Shown here piece after piece: positions 1 through 14,447 of a stretch of DNA of 64,000 nt (the stretch's first letter is position 1; every line of letters begins with the position of its first letter). Source of the DNA: Istiophorus platypterus (Eukaryota > Chordata > Actinopteri > Istiophoriformes > Istiophoridae). Position numbers and translations under genes: made by a program. The stretch lies in assembly GCA_016859345.1 (NCBI GenBank), contig CM029126.1, positions 1,833,001 to 1,897,000 of the forward strand, read 5' to 3'. The notes under the pieces are model-generated. The model did no database searches. It saw nothing but the letters and a program-made list of their open reading frames with translations, and was not told the DNA's origin.

Positions 1-554
1 GTTAAGAGGAGGAAGAAGCCAAGAGAGACACGGGGAGGCGAGAAACTGTTGTTTGTGTTTTATTTGGATCAGGAGACATTTTCATGCCTGTGATGATAAT
101 AAGATGATACAACAACAGCGGGACTGAAGTTTAACCCCTGGGATTTTAAGGCTGGTTTAGGATCAATAAATACCCGATATGGACGATAAAATTTATGGCG
201 TTGGATCTAGTATGCATATCACTATGTTATTTTTATTATATTAACATTACAAAGTTATGGCAGCGGTCCCACATCAACTATTTGTTCTTCTTAACGAGTC
301 CTTTGTAGCCAGGTCTCTCCCAGTGAGCTCTGATATAAACTTCCCCATTCACTCGCCCACACCTCGGGCGCCACCCATGGAAAAACTACCAGAGTCCGCA
401 GTGAACACAGTAAACGGCTCATTTGTCATCGTGCTAGTTTTTTTTTTTTTTCTAACTCTGTTTCTAAACATAGTAAACCTGACTTTTCTTTTTTCTTGTC
501 TTCTCTGCTCTGTGAATCTTCACACCGTTTAAATGTTTTTTTTAAAGATCTCAC

Positions 555-3500
555 CTTCACGCCATCAGGTCCCGTCTCACCTTTGAACCCCTGGAAGAAA
601 AACAAACACAACCTGGTGATACGCACAGACTCAAACTTGAGTTTTCCAGGAGAATTAAGAAATTAAACAAGGCTTCTGAAGGTCAAAATGTCTTGAACTT
701 GAACAATAACACTATTGTGTTACTGTTCCTAATACAGTAAATGAACCACAATTACAATGGAGTGACACAATAACCCTGAGACACAAAGAAGTGACTTGTC
801 TGAACACACACAAACATTGTGGTCACACAAATAATTCAGCACACTAACTCAAACTTCTACCTTTGACTAAAGGCAGCACTTTTTCAATTGTTCACTTTAA
901 AGTCGACTGGGGCTTTTCCACTGTATGTTTTCATTTATGTGCCTGTTTGTGTCATTGTGATGATGTGTAGCTGGGTTTTCCTCTGTTACACTAATATTCT
1001 ACATTGTTTTTTTTAGATTTAATGTAATTTGGATTATTTTTCTAATTCATTCATTAATTTGTGTAACAGGGGCTCTGCAGAAAAACGTTGTTGCATAAGG
1101 AGAAGATGTGATGGATTCACTGTGTCCAGCTAAAGCTAATTTGCAGCCTTTTTAAGTTCAGTTTAAAACAATTAAACAAAGATACACCAGATTCAGGATA
1201 AAACACAGTTTGTCATTTGTTTCTCCTCATCTGAATCAACAGTGTTTTATTTATGTTTTTTTTTCCTCTTGGGGACCTTCCGTTCTCTTGTGCCAATCGT
1301 CTGACCACATTAATGTCACAACAACTGACTAAACTCAGTTCACCTGGGGAAATTTCAAATTACTTGACAGAACTGCAGATGGTCTCAGTGACATGATACG
1401 ATATGTTGAGATTATGAGACACTACTTTCTGTGGTGGATTTACTGCAGCTGACCTCTTCAGAATTAAATCTATTAAAAAAAAGGTTGCTGTTATTTTATA
1501 TTTTACTTCCATATCAGGATTTATTTTCCACAGGATTTTCCTCTTTGACTTGTGACTGACTTATATGTGTTTCGGTATCTGGCTTGTTTGCTCATGTCTT
1601 TAGCAAAGTGTTGTCAGGTTGGAGTTTACACATACACACACACACACACACTCACACACACACACATATATGTGTTTGTGTGTGTGTACAGTGCAATTGT
1701 ACACACACACACACACACACAGTGCAATTCATAAAATCATACAGATTCGTACAGATCAGTTCATATTCACATCGGTGTGAAAAACATCCAGCCAGCAGCA
1801 GTTCTGTGGATGAAGACAGTTTGTTGATGAAAGAGGTCAGACATAAAAGGTCAGGTTGGAGCAAACAGAAAGGCTGCTGTAACTCAGACAACCCCATAAA
1901 CCTTGAGGTGAATGAGCTTCAATAGCAGGAGATCAGGTCTGGTTCTAGTCCAGTCGGCCAAGAGCAAAAATCTGCCCAGAACTGGACAGTTGAAGACGGG
2001 TGTCTGCTGAGGCAGCACATCGTCAGGTCAGAATCTGGAGTCAACAGCATGAATCTATGGACCCAACCTGCCTTGTATCAACAGTCCAGGCTCTAGGTGA
2101 TGGTTTAAAGTGGGGCGAAGGTTTTTTTGACAATTTATACCAATTAGTCATGGTCTGAACGCCGCGGTCTGGATGAGTTTTGATGCTGACAATGTTCATC
2201 ACTTTATGGCGCAGTTCACCATCTTCTAATGGCTACTTCCTGAAGGATAATGATCCATGTCAAAGAGCCAAAGGCCTCTCAGACTAATGAACATGCGCCC
2301 GTGCGCACAATGGACTTCGGTGGTCTCTCCAGTCTCCAGATCTGGATCCAGTAGACCACCTTTAGGATCTCAAAGTAAAGTATCAAACATGTTGTGGAAT
2401 CCATGCAACGAAGGACTGGGGCTGTTTGAGAGCAAAGGAAGGAACTACCCAGTGTTAGTGAGGTGTTCCTAATATAGTGCTCGCTGAGTGTATATACGGT
2501 ATGTGTATACAGTTATACATAGATGTACATTCACTATATGTGTATTCATTCAAAACTCATTAAGTGTCCACAGGTTTGTTGTGCTTCAACAACCATTTAA
2601 ACATCTGAATTAAAACCCTTCAGCCTGATTCTGCTTTTTCGTCCCATAACAGTTTTGAGCCTTGCAATGAAAAAGATGACAGTTTGATATATTGATTATA
2701 TATTCATCTGCAGGTTGAATTGGATTGGGTTTTTTTTGTGTTGTACTCTGAGTGTTGCGTGTACACACTGTGCTGCCCTGCAGGCCCTTCAGTCCTGGCT
2801 GCCCCGGTACTCCAGCATCTCCTTGCTCTCCTTGAGCCCCCTGTTGGACAAACAGGCAGGAAAAAAAAAAAAAAAAATCAATCAATCGTTTTCTGTCCCT
2901 TATTTTTTTTCTCACTGCCTTTCAATATTTTGCCTTGTTTTATAGACCTGTTAGCTGAACATACACAGTGGTTCATTTCCTCTCTTTCTCTTGAGTGTGA
3001 ATGAAAAAAAAAATCAAAAGAAACACTGTTCTCCTAAATATAACTGAGAAAAAACATAAACCACTCTTCTCTACTTCACTGAGGGAAACCCTTGAATCTC
3101 CAAAACGTCAAATTTGAAGTGTTATGTTAGTTCTGTCTGCTTTCAGCTTTCACTTTTTGACAGTGATATGACTTGGAAAGGCAAAACAAAGTCATAATCT
3201 GCTGCATATATGAATGTTTTTTTCTTCAGTGGTTTCAGTTTAAGGTATGTTTTCTGTGACATCTTTTCCCATCCTGTGCATCCATGGCTCTATTATAGGC
3301 CCACTGATTTTTTTTGATAAATGTTGAAAGTTAAGCTCCAGTCACAGTTATATACAGACAACAGTCAGGTATAGTTCCTGTTAAAACCTGATGGTCCATT
3401 CTGCTTTAACTCCCAGTTTCTGTCTTTAAAATGTAAATTCCCATTGAAGAAATCCAGGTGTTTGATTCTGGTTGAAAATTTGAGCTGGCAAAATTAAAAA

Positions 3501-6500
3501 CAAGTATGTGCCTTTATATCTTCTAGGTCTTGGATATTGCCTTTTTTTTAAACGTAGGATTCAGTCCGTCAGCTTTACTTTGACTGCAGTTGTGCTAGAA
3601 TGCAAATTGTTTCATACTTTACTTCCACATCAGGAATTATTTCCATGAGGATTTTCCTTTTCAGCCTGTGATTGGCTGATCCGTGTCTTATTGCTCATGT
3701 CTGGCTCATTGTTGTCTGATTGGACAGTTTTCGGCCTGACCGGGCTTCTGATTGAGGACAAGGCTCAAAAACATCACGCAGGACCCCAGAATTGAGTACA
3801 GAATTTCATATAAAATCAAAAAGAATATTATTTATCATTAATTTTGCTCCCAGATGCATTTTCTGTATCAATAGTGTTACACAACAAAAATCTTGATGGA
3901 TTTTTTTTTTTCGAATTAAACTACACATCTGTTGTTTCACAAACTTTCTTATTCAATCAGCTTTTCTACAGAGAGAAACACTGTGAAAGACTGTGTTCTC
4001 CCAAAAACATCATGTCATCACAAGGACTCCCCCTTTTCTCTAGAAAGAGGCTTCTGGATAAAGCAGAGACATCAACAACTTTTCCCTAGTTCATGCTTAT
4101 TTTCACTTCCCCCTTGATTTTAGCTCAACTGTGAGGGTTTGCATATACAAGCACAGGCTGAGGCGCCACAGGAGCTGTCTTTCCTAACTTTTTTTTTTCC
4201 CTTGGGTAAAGTCATATCCACTCAGGCCCCCTGTTTCAGGTAACATAGGCGATAAATTTGATTGATAGATTAAGAGCAATACTTCTCGAATTGCTTCATT
4301 CCGATTATCATGACAAGTCTTAAGAGGCAAGGCTATCCAACATCTCCCGATAAAAAGGAAATGAAAAGCCAGAGCAGAAGATACATAATTTAAGGAGCAG
4401 AAATATGTTTAGTTTTTTATAATACCGATCTCGTTGTTATATATTTCTCCCTCCCCTGCTGGATATGTTGAGCATAACCTTTATCTTGTTCATCTATTCT
4501 CACCCAGGTGGCCGTGATCTGGCCTGACTGAGTGAGGATCAATAAAGGGGGGGGGGCATGAACATGGCTCCCTCTCTCTTCTCTGCTTCCCGGCCTTGGC
4601 AGCAGCTGGGTTTTTGGGTTTGACAATGTCTTTTCACTTTTTGATTGTCAGTTTGTTCGATGGGTCAGTTGTTCATGTTTTCATGGCTTTATTTCTGCCA
4701 GGTTTAGTTTTCGTGTTGGTTTAGGATTGAGGGCAGAGCCCAGATCCCACAACCCTCTGTGGGTTGGTTCGGGTGCCTTCCCTTCTTTTGTGGTGTATTT
4801 TGGCCCACCAGCCTTGTTATTCTGGATTTTAAATACATCTGAATATTATTTTTATAACTTTTGTCTCTTTTGATTACGTAAGACCCCCTTTGAAATTAGC
4901 AGTTTTAGAGGGTTGAAACACTCGTCAATCATCTTGCAGCCTCTAGGATTAATCTTCCGACCTTCCCCTCTTATGAGGTGCAGCTGTGAGATGTTTGTTT
5001 TTTTCCCTGACATTGACTGATTGACATTGACTGATTCTGGTTGAGGCTATCATCCAGAATAACTAAAAGCGGGAGGCTGGTAAACCTGTTCAATATCTTG
5101 CTCAGTGGCACTTTAGCAGGATATTGTGGGGGTCAGACCCGTCATGATCTTCTTGCAGTACAGTTTCTATAATCACTAGACAACCTGCTGCCCGGTTTCA
5201 TTCATGTGATTTGTCCTCTTGGACTTTTTTTCTTTTTTCCAGGAATCAAACCTGCAATTTTAGAGTTACAGGATCAGTTTATTTAACTGCTGGATTGTGC
5301 TGCTCACTCACCATAGCGCCATGTCTGCCCCGTGGACCCCTCAGACCACGGTCCCCTTTACTGCCCTGCAAGGCAAGCACAGATATTATGACGCTGAGTA
5401 GACGTCTGGCGGTTCGTTTTCAATAAGTTCTCTGTATTATCCAGCAGGTCTTTTTCACAGCAGACATTTTTGACTTGTCGTAGAGAGAAAGTCGCAGAAG
5501 CTACTTGTAAAACTGAATTAGAACATAATTTCATCCCTAACTCTTGTGTTTTGCTAAGAAGTGCAGTAAACTCACATCAGTACATCCACCGGTAATGGCT
5601 GTGGGTTGTTTGATCATAAGCCACTTTTCTGTGACTGAGTCATTTCCCACTTTTGTGATCCATTCATTTAGGTGAGTGGGTGAAGTCTTATAAAACTCTT
5701 CTTGGTTAACTCATCAGTTTTGCTAAATCATCCAGGGGAGAACATGTAAAATTATCATGTAAAATTAACTTTGATATGCAAACTACAGAAGGGGGGGGGT
5801 ACCTCAGAAAGCCGTGGCTCCACAGACTTCGGTGCATGATACATGAGTTTAAAAGACAAGTTACAAACTGAAACTGAACGAAAACTAAAAATAAACTCAA
5901 ACTATCATGCTTATAAGTATTTGTGGTTATCACTGAAATTCTAAGAGTAAACTAACAAAAAAATTCTGTAAAACTTCTGTAAAAATTCCTAAAGGTTCTG
6001 CAATTTCCTCATTGTGGATAAATTTATTCATCCATCTATCAGTGCTGTGTTGATGCCATTGAAGGATGGAGCCATTGTGTTTGTTACCTTGGCACCAAAT
6101 TCTCCCGGCTCTCCCATCACCCCCGGGACACCTATGGGACCCTGAGGAGAAAAATACCAGGGATAAAGGGACGTTTTTTTGATTTTTTTGTAGATCCAGG
6201 ATAAGTACAGATGCCTGGACGGTGTGTTGAGATTCTTAACTCTAAATCTATCCACTCACATCTTCTCCAGGAACACCGTCGCTGCCTGGGAAGCCATCAA
6301 AACCTTTGGTGCCCTGAGAGAAATGGAGAGAAAAAAAGGAAAAGAAAAAGATATGAGCAGAGACAAAAGAGGTTTTCCTTTTGCTTTGTTTGTCTTTTAC
6401 AGCAAAAACATTTATCTGAGTGTTGCTCCAGTTTTGGTTTCACTTTGGACTTTGCCCTCCTGCATTTATTTATGACTGATTCCTGTGTGGATGCAGTAGC

Positions 6501-9500
6501 ATAAGGGAAAACTCAGTGGTAAAACATTAGCACTATCATCCCGTCAGACATGAAAAAGATGAAGGTAGCGACATTTTACATTTATAATGAATAATGAAAT
6601 CAAACAATAAACCTATTTTAAGTGAAGTACTTCTATGAAATTCTCCCACAAACATGTCACCAAAATTTTGAAGAAGTGAGCTGATTGTGCTCTTCCTTTA
6701 TTCAGCAGAGGTCATATTCTCTGGGTAATTCTGGAAACTAATCCAAGTTCCACAGTCATCCAGTTCCTCCTGTAGATGATGAATAAATGAACTAGCGATT
6801 ATACTTTCAGTATCTACTTGATTCCAGTTTCTACTTTAGCCTGATCACTTATCAGTCTGGCATCTTGCTTTTATATTCTATTTTCATTTTCTTTTTTTTT
6901 TTACTTTCACTTTTCCACACTTTAATAACCATAGTCTAAACGGGAAAAGGTAAAGCAAAACTATGAAAAAAGAAATTGAAAAGAAAAACAAAACTCGCAG
7001 GAATTTTGGTATTTTTCTAACATGGATTGAAAGTTTCATGGGGAAGTTCTGCATTGTTAATTAAAAGCAGTTTAGAATAGTTAAGGATTTTGAAATCAAG
7101 CTTGTTTGCTTTTCTCCGGGCAGTGAGATGAGACAGTTAACTAAAACTTGGTCTGCGACTGATAATTACTCTCTTTAGACCTAAAAATTACAAATATATA
7201 AGAACCTGGACCCAGAGGAACATATGACTAAAAGAGTTAATTAATTAGAAATATAGCTAATTAACTTCCTAATTGCTTTAGCTCTAATCAAATCATGTCA
7301 ACCAGCTCTATAGCCAGGGATGTCGCACAGATGCACTGGGCAGATCAATAAAACTGTTGCTCGACACAAAATAATTATTTCCCCTAAAATGACAAATTGT
7401 CTTTTTTACACTTCTGTTCTTGTATGGAGAAGAAATGAGATCCAGCCTGGTAGTTAGAGGTGTCGGTAGGTCTACTTTTGAATGCTGGGCAGAGCCGTGC
7501 AAACTGTTCCCACCTACTTCGTCGTTAAGCTAAGCTAGGCTAGCTGTTCCCACCTGCTTCCAGTCTTTATGTGAAGCTAGGCTAAACACATCCTGACTCC
7601 AGCTGATCTATCAGTTCATCTTACATTAGGAAAAAAGTGCCTTTCCTGAGAACTGTCAAGCAAAATCCTTTGCTCCTTTGCTTCCTTGCTTTTTTAGTTT
7701 TATTTACACCTTTTATTTCTTGCAGTTGTTCTCAACAAGCACAAAGAATTGTGACTTAAATGTATGTAAATAAAGATCTAAACAGTCACATTTTTTTGTG
7801 TTTATCTTCTGGGCTGGATTTCTGAGAAAAGTATTCATTTGCTGCTGAGACTTTCCCAGCAGCATCTGAAGGGATTTATTTTAAAATCCCACTTGTTGCA
7901 TCCAAAGCCACATATGATACAAATGAGCTCAGTGTGTGGTTTGGGGGTGAAGAGCACATTTCTAATGACTGTCTGGCCTCAAATACCAGTCCTATTGAGT
8001 AAACAGGCCTAGGTTCAGACGGTGGGATGTTTGCAAAAGTCACACCTCATCTTGCCGAAATAAAAGTAAAAGTGAGTGTCAAAACTAAAAGTCCTTGGTC
8101 AGGGCCCCAGTGATTTACAATTATATATTTGACATTATTATTTCATTAATACTGATGCCTCCATGCATCCATCTCACTATTGTAGCTGCTGGAGTTGGAG
8201 CTATTTGATCTATGTTATGAACTGTTTAATACTTTAGTCTAGCGGTTCCCAACCTAGGGTTTGGGCCCCTACAAGGGGTCACAAGTTAAATCTGAGGGGT
8301 CATGAGACAATTATTGGGGGAGGAAAGAAGAAGAAACAAGCTGTAATACACATTTGTTTCATTTTTGCACTTTTTACTCATATATATTACCATTTTTTTG
8401 TGACATATAGAACATTTTTACCTCTTTGGGCCTCAAATAATTATTTGAATCAAACCATTAGATTGGAATTCACTCTTCTGTGGAGCTGATAAAAACTTAT
8501 AGAAATCGGATATTTGTGACTGGACACTGATTTTTTGGTGAGGAGTCACAAACCAACAAACACTGCTTTCATCTTTAATAATTTTTGTAATTGAATAATC
8601 TAATCGTACATTTTTTTTGTGAAAACTTAATCTGAAAAGTCACAAGTATATCTGGTATAAAATAGAAATACTCAGGTAAAATACAAACACTTAAAAATTG
8701 TACTTTATTGAGTAAATATACTTAGTTGCTTTCCATCACTGAACAGTTTCTTGCTCAATTGTAGTTACACACGTTACTACACCATTAGCTTCTCATTCTG
8801 TTTTCCACGTTTCCATGTGATTTTATTTCTGTTTTAGCCGTGACGTTGCTCAACGTTTGTTCCAGTTTTTTTGTTGTTTTTTGTTTTTTTTAATAATTTA
8901 TTCTAGAGGTTTGCTAATGCTGATGTTGATATTAAATATGTATAAAATTAGACTATTTTCTTAAAGTGCCCCCCTGGAGGCTGCAATTAGCATTAGACAG
9001 TGTTTCTCGACCCTTTGGTCTCATGATTCCTCAACCTATTTTCCACTTGGGATCGATCATTTCAGGATGAACACATCTGTGGCTCATGACCAGGTCAATT
9101 GATTTATTTGAGTAACTTTTAAGATCTTGAAGAGGTAAAAAATTATCCAGTAAATCAGAGGATATTTTTTTTTCTGATCTTCTGTCCTTGATCATCTCAT
9201 GACCCCTCAGGGTTTATTTTGCGACCCCTGGTCAAAGCTTTGGACAATTTTTTTAGTCTTAAAAAGAGTGGAGCTAAAATTATTTTAACTTTGTCCTGGG
9301 GATGGTCCTAGAAAAAAGATAATAAACTGTCCAAAATGGTGAAAATCTTTCTCTTGTTGCTATACACGTGCTCAATAAATTTCAAGGAAAGCTTCTTGCT
9401 CTTACAGTAATTTGAACATGTTGCCTGAGCTGTGTTATACAAACTGACTCAATTGTAGACCCTCAGACTGTCATTACATCCCTCGGTGGGGTTTCAGCCC

Positions 9501-12500
9501 CCCCCTTGAATCTATCTCCACAGCTAAAGTACAGAGGTAGTACATGAACTGGGGCCGATGAGATGAGTTAGACAGATAGAGTTTAATGCAGGAGCTCGGT
9601 CATCTGTGTGTTTTCTACCTTCGGTCCATTGGGCCCGATGCCACCTGTCTGTCCGGGGTAACCCTGCAGAGGAAAAAAGGTGAATCATCAGAAAAAAAAC
9701 CCAAAATGTCCTGCTCACGTTATGCCGACCAGTCAAGTGTAAAAGCACGAGACAAACTATTTAATAACAAAAATATTTTTATGTATAACTGAAGTCACAA
9801 ATGTTTTCAGGGTTCCTCGTTTTAGAGCTTTCAGTTCACTATGAGAGGGGGAGCGTGAGTGATGTAACCTGCTTTTATGGTGAAACTCACTAAAAGTAGA
9901 TTTAACCGCAAACAAAATGACATTTCCTCACATGCTTAGTGCCACTCACAAACTAAAGGAGGAAATGTGTTTTTGCACAGCAGTATTTTTAATTTAACTG
10001 AAAGTGAAGACATTAATCTTTGTAAAAAGACAATAATGTATCAAACGCATCAATCTTGGAAAATTCAAATATTCAAATCCTTTGGAATTTGTCTGAGGCT
10101 CAGACAATGCATTTTATTCCACCATGAATTATGAAAAGTGCTAATACACGTTTGTAAAACTTAATTTTCATTGAAGATCAAATAACACGCACCATTATCA
10201 CCATTATTACAACCAATTTCTCTCCTTGCTCCTGGTGCCACAAGGATTCAGCCCTAAAAGATGAGAAACCCTGACCTAAAAAGGAGGGATCAACTTTGTA
10301 GCTCTGTTTTTTCTAATGTGTGTAACGTGAACTCTGTCAGGTAAAAGTCTACAGATCCAGTTACCCCTGTAGAGAGGGTTTTGTTTTTTGTTTTTTTTTT
10401 AATCATCAGCCTTGATAATCAGCCTCTTTTTAGGCCCTTTCATAGTTGAGAACAGGAGAAACTTTGCAGTAATAAAAAAAAGTGGCTGATCCTGAACAAG
10501 AATCAAAGCCAAATGTGGAAAATCCCACACAGAATTAAAAAAAACAAAAAAAGAAAAGGAAAAAAGAAAACGATGATGATGATGATGATGATGAGTGGGG
10601 ATCTCTCTTACAGTGTAGCCTCTCTCGCCGACGTCACCAGGAAACCCGGGCGCTCCGATCTGACCCTGTGGGAGAAGACGGGATTGTTAGAGAGTCTCCA
10701 GGTCAGCTACGACCTGTGGACCCACGTAGGACTAGGAGGTTCAGGAAAAGCTTCTACTGAAGATGAAGTCAATCACAAAGGTGGTTAATAGTGAAGAGTT
10801 TGACGAGGGCCGCGCGTGAGGGCCTCGGACCCTTTTCTGAGACTCCCAGTCCGTTTTATGTCCCTACCTTCTGTCCATCGGGCCCCTGTGAACCCTCTTC
10901 GCCGTCATCACCAGGCGACCCCTGAACAGGAAACACATAGTCGGCAGCGTAAGGGATGAAGAAATGAGGGAAAGGGTCAAAACAAAACAGCAACAACAAC
11001 GACAACAACAAGCTAAATAAATTCACACACAGGCATGTACCTAAAACCTGATTTGAACATTTTGGCTGTTTTATGACTTTCAGGAATGTGTGATCTTTGT
11101 TCAAGGTGTTTCAAATTTTAATTTTTTTTGTATTTTTATGTTTGTGTGCGTGTGTGTGTGTGTGCATGTGTTTTTGTGTGTACACCTTTAATTTTCTTCT
11201 TTACCTTGATACCTGAACCTCCGTCTGATCCTGAAGCCCCGACATCGCCACGAGGACCCTGAAATAATATAAAATAAATAAAAAATAAATAAATAATGAA
11301 GTCTGTGTTTTTCATGCCGACTTTACAATCTACAATCAAACTGATAAGAAAATATTGGCTGGATACTAAAACCTGGATACTAAAACAACATTGACATAAA
11401 CACTGCGGGAACGTATTTTTGTGGAGTTATGTTGCTGCAGTTTGTTGCCCAGCTAAACTGTTTATGTTTGGTGAGTTTTAAAATGCAAGAACAACCAATG
11501 AAAAATAAATTATAGTATCCAGTGGCTCAGTCATGTAACTGAAAGTTCTCACAGGTAACACAGTGTTTATTAACTGCCTCAGCAGCAGGCAGCTGGTAAA
11601 CACCTAAATTCACCAGCAGTTATTTAGGTCTTTTTTTCCTCCCATGCCATACTAATTGACTTGGTTCAATGGTTTTAATTGTTTTATGTCATCAAATTTT
11701 CTCGAGATAACTGCATAATTATGCAGAGAAAGTCCCCTACTTTTTCGAGATAATTATATTGGTATTAATTGAAAAATTCCCTGTTATCAAGAGATAACGA
11801 GGTTATTAACTCATTATCCAGAGATAGCTGAAGCCATGGCTCCTCTCAGCCCTGGTATCTGGTAACTGGGCCCCAGTTCAGGTTCTAAAGTAGTTTCTAA
11901 GGTCGTGTTTCCAGGATTCAGATCGATAACGTTTTGAATTGACTATTATTATTGAGTAAGACAGTTTCCATCTGAAATTCCCTGCATTTTCATTTCTATT
12001 TCACTGATACATTTTAAAATAAACTGGTTAAAGTGATTAATTTTTCATGTTCCAATTTTATTATTCTATTTGAAATGACAAATAAAGAAAATATTTTTAA
12101 ACTGATTTGCAAATTACTTTTAAAAATCTGTTTTAACTCATACATATTTTTTTCTGTAGTTTTAGTTTCCATTTTATCTCTAATTTAAAGAGGCCTCTGA
12201 AGTTTAAATGGAATTAATTATCTTTTATGTACTGTGATGAACATCTACCATCTAGCACCCAGAGCGGCAGCAGCAGTTTCCATTTTCCAGCCTTCATCTT
12301 CAACTTTTTTATTGTGAGAGGAACCTCTTTCAGCCTACCTCCATGTAAACTAAACAATGACTCCACAACAATATTGTCTTTAAGAACTCCAAAAATAATG
12401 TGAATCACCCGAGGAGTCCTAATTTTAACATTTGGTGCTTATCAATTTGCAGTAAGTAAAAACTTTGAGTTTAGATATGAAAAGTTAAGCTCTGAGTGTT

Positions 12501-14447
12501 TCCACTGCAGAGAGGTTGGGAGGAAGCTGTGTCTCCTTACAGTCTCACCAGGAGGTCCGACTCCTCCGCGGGGTCCCTCCATGCCCACGTCGCCCTGTGG
12601 GGAGGAGGAGACGACGCATTTAAATCAATACGTAATCGATAAAACGGAGTAGTCTATGATGCATGTGTCCCGGCTGAAGGACGAAGAAGGGATAACAGTG
12701 CAACGTCTGGACAATCCAAACGTTCTTTCACAAATAATAAACAACTGTTTTTTAACAGTTAAGTAGTGTTTATTGGGGTTTTTTTCAGCTTTGTGAACGA
12801 AAAAAACAGTAAAGTTGTGGAACATAAAACTCAAAAGCTCAGTAGAGCTGAGGGGAAAACAGCCGAGTGACCCCTCCGCCTTTACAAAAAAAAATGATTG
12901 GAGCAGATTTCCAAATGAAATATTTGAGAGAATGTTTGTGCTGGAAGACAAAATTTAAGAAATGAACCTTTAAACGAAACTTAGAAACATCACCTGTGCT
13001 ATTTTGTGAAATTTTTATTTAAAGAAAAAAGAAATCTTAACACAAATAACAATATTTTTTTATCAGTTCAGTAACTGGAAGTTTAATTCTTCTTACACCA
13101 GGAATATAGATATAAAAAAGAAATAATTAGGATACAAAAGTAAAAGACAAAATAAAAATTCAATTAAAAGAAAATAAAAAAATTCGATGTTAACAAGGAG
13201 CATGTGAGTCTGTGTGTGTGTGTTTGTGTGCGTGTGTTCACCTTCAGACCCATGTCTCCGCTCTCACCAGGGTCCCCTTGGGCTCCAGGTTCTCCCTGTT
13301 GATGACCAAGGAAAGATTCAGTTAATGAATTAATGGAGTTTTCTAAGATTTTAAAAGTCCTTGTATATTTTTTTATCAATTTATTTCAAAGAATCCATCA
13401 TCTATGAAGTCTAACACTATAGTGAAAGCAATTTTATAGTAATGTCCTGTTTTTTAAGCAGTTTCGGCAGCAATCAGCAAAAAATTAAGTCTAAGCCTGT
13501 TTGAGTACTTTTTAATGCCATTTGATACAGGTTTCATGGTCAAACCTGCCAAACTCTGCATTTTTATCCTCTAATATTAAAAATAAAACGTAAACGGCAT
13601 CAAACCTTCACAGTGGGTCTGATGGTCGAAGGTCTGGACTAGTTCTAAACTCACCATGCCTCCAGAGAATCCTGAAGCTCCCTCATCTCCTTCAGGCCCA
13701 ACGTCGCCCTGCAGCACAAGAGGTCAAAGTACAAAACTAAAGGTGGCAGAAAGAGGACCATTTAGTCCGGTAGTTTAAATTTGTTGGCAGAAGCGGCAGA
13801 CAATGAACAAAAAACTAAAAAAATTTCACATTAGCTGTTTCTCTTTAAATTTCATTCTTGTTCAGAGGAATGTTTTGGGTTTTTTTACATTTAGTTTTCA
13901 GTTTTCAGTTTTATTTTACTATACAAAGCTGGGACAGTGTTTCAGCCTCTTTTTGACAACAAACAAGTACAAGAACAAGAAGAAATTGTTGATTTTCTTT
14001 TTCTTGCCCATTTTACTTTCAATTTTTTACTTTTGTTTCTCTGTTTAATGCCTTTTAAAATGTAAGAGTCTGTGCATTTTTAGTTTCATTTCCTCTGTTT
14101 TTTTCGTCCTACTAATTTTGGTTTTGGGTCATACACATTATCACGGGAGGATCATTCATCAGTTTTCATGCCTGAATTGTGTTGTGACACCATTTACTCA
14201 CCAATGGGCCCTGTTCTCCTCGTCTTCCTATAACCCCTTTGGTTCCCTTATAACCCTGAAAAAACATACACACAAATTGAATCACAGATTGAAACCCCTA
14301 CTGAGATGTTGGACACGCAGTCAGCATCGGATTCTTAGTTTATCCAGGTTTTTTTTGATCATGACTAATCATGTCGTAGGTTTAGACTCTCACCTCTCGG
14401 CCTTGAGTTCCTGGCTCACCAGGTTTACCCTGAGGGCCTCTGGATCC
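555..14447 (-). CDS. Collagen triple-helix exons (14 Gly-X-Y exons)
   Basis: Each exon begins with a Gly codon and ends on a complete triplet, so any exon can be lost without breaking the frame. Sizes are 54 bp (eleven exons), 45 bp (9619-9663), 72 bp (2769-2840) and 36 bp (555-590). The repeat is unusually rich in Asp, Glu, Gly and Ser and poor in Pro at the Y position, for example GASGSDGGSG and GSPGDDGEEG. That suggests fewer hydroxyproline sites than type I collagen. Large gaps (6314-9618, 2841-5311, 591-2768) hold only repeats and AT-rich sequence, and I found no further Gly-X-Y exon there. Confidence 0.85.

Noticed and set aside
1552..1925. His/Thr-rich ORFs near 1.6-1.9 kb
   Set aside because: Microsatellite translation next to the Tc1-like remnant.
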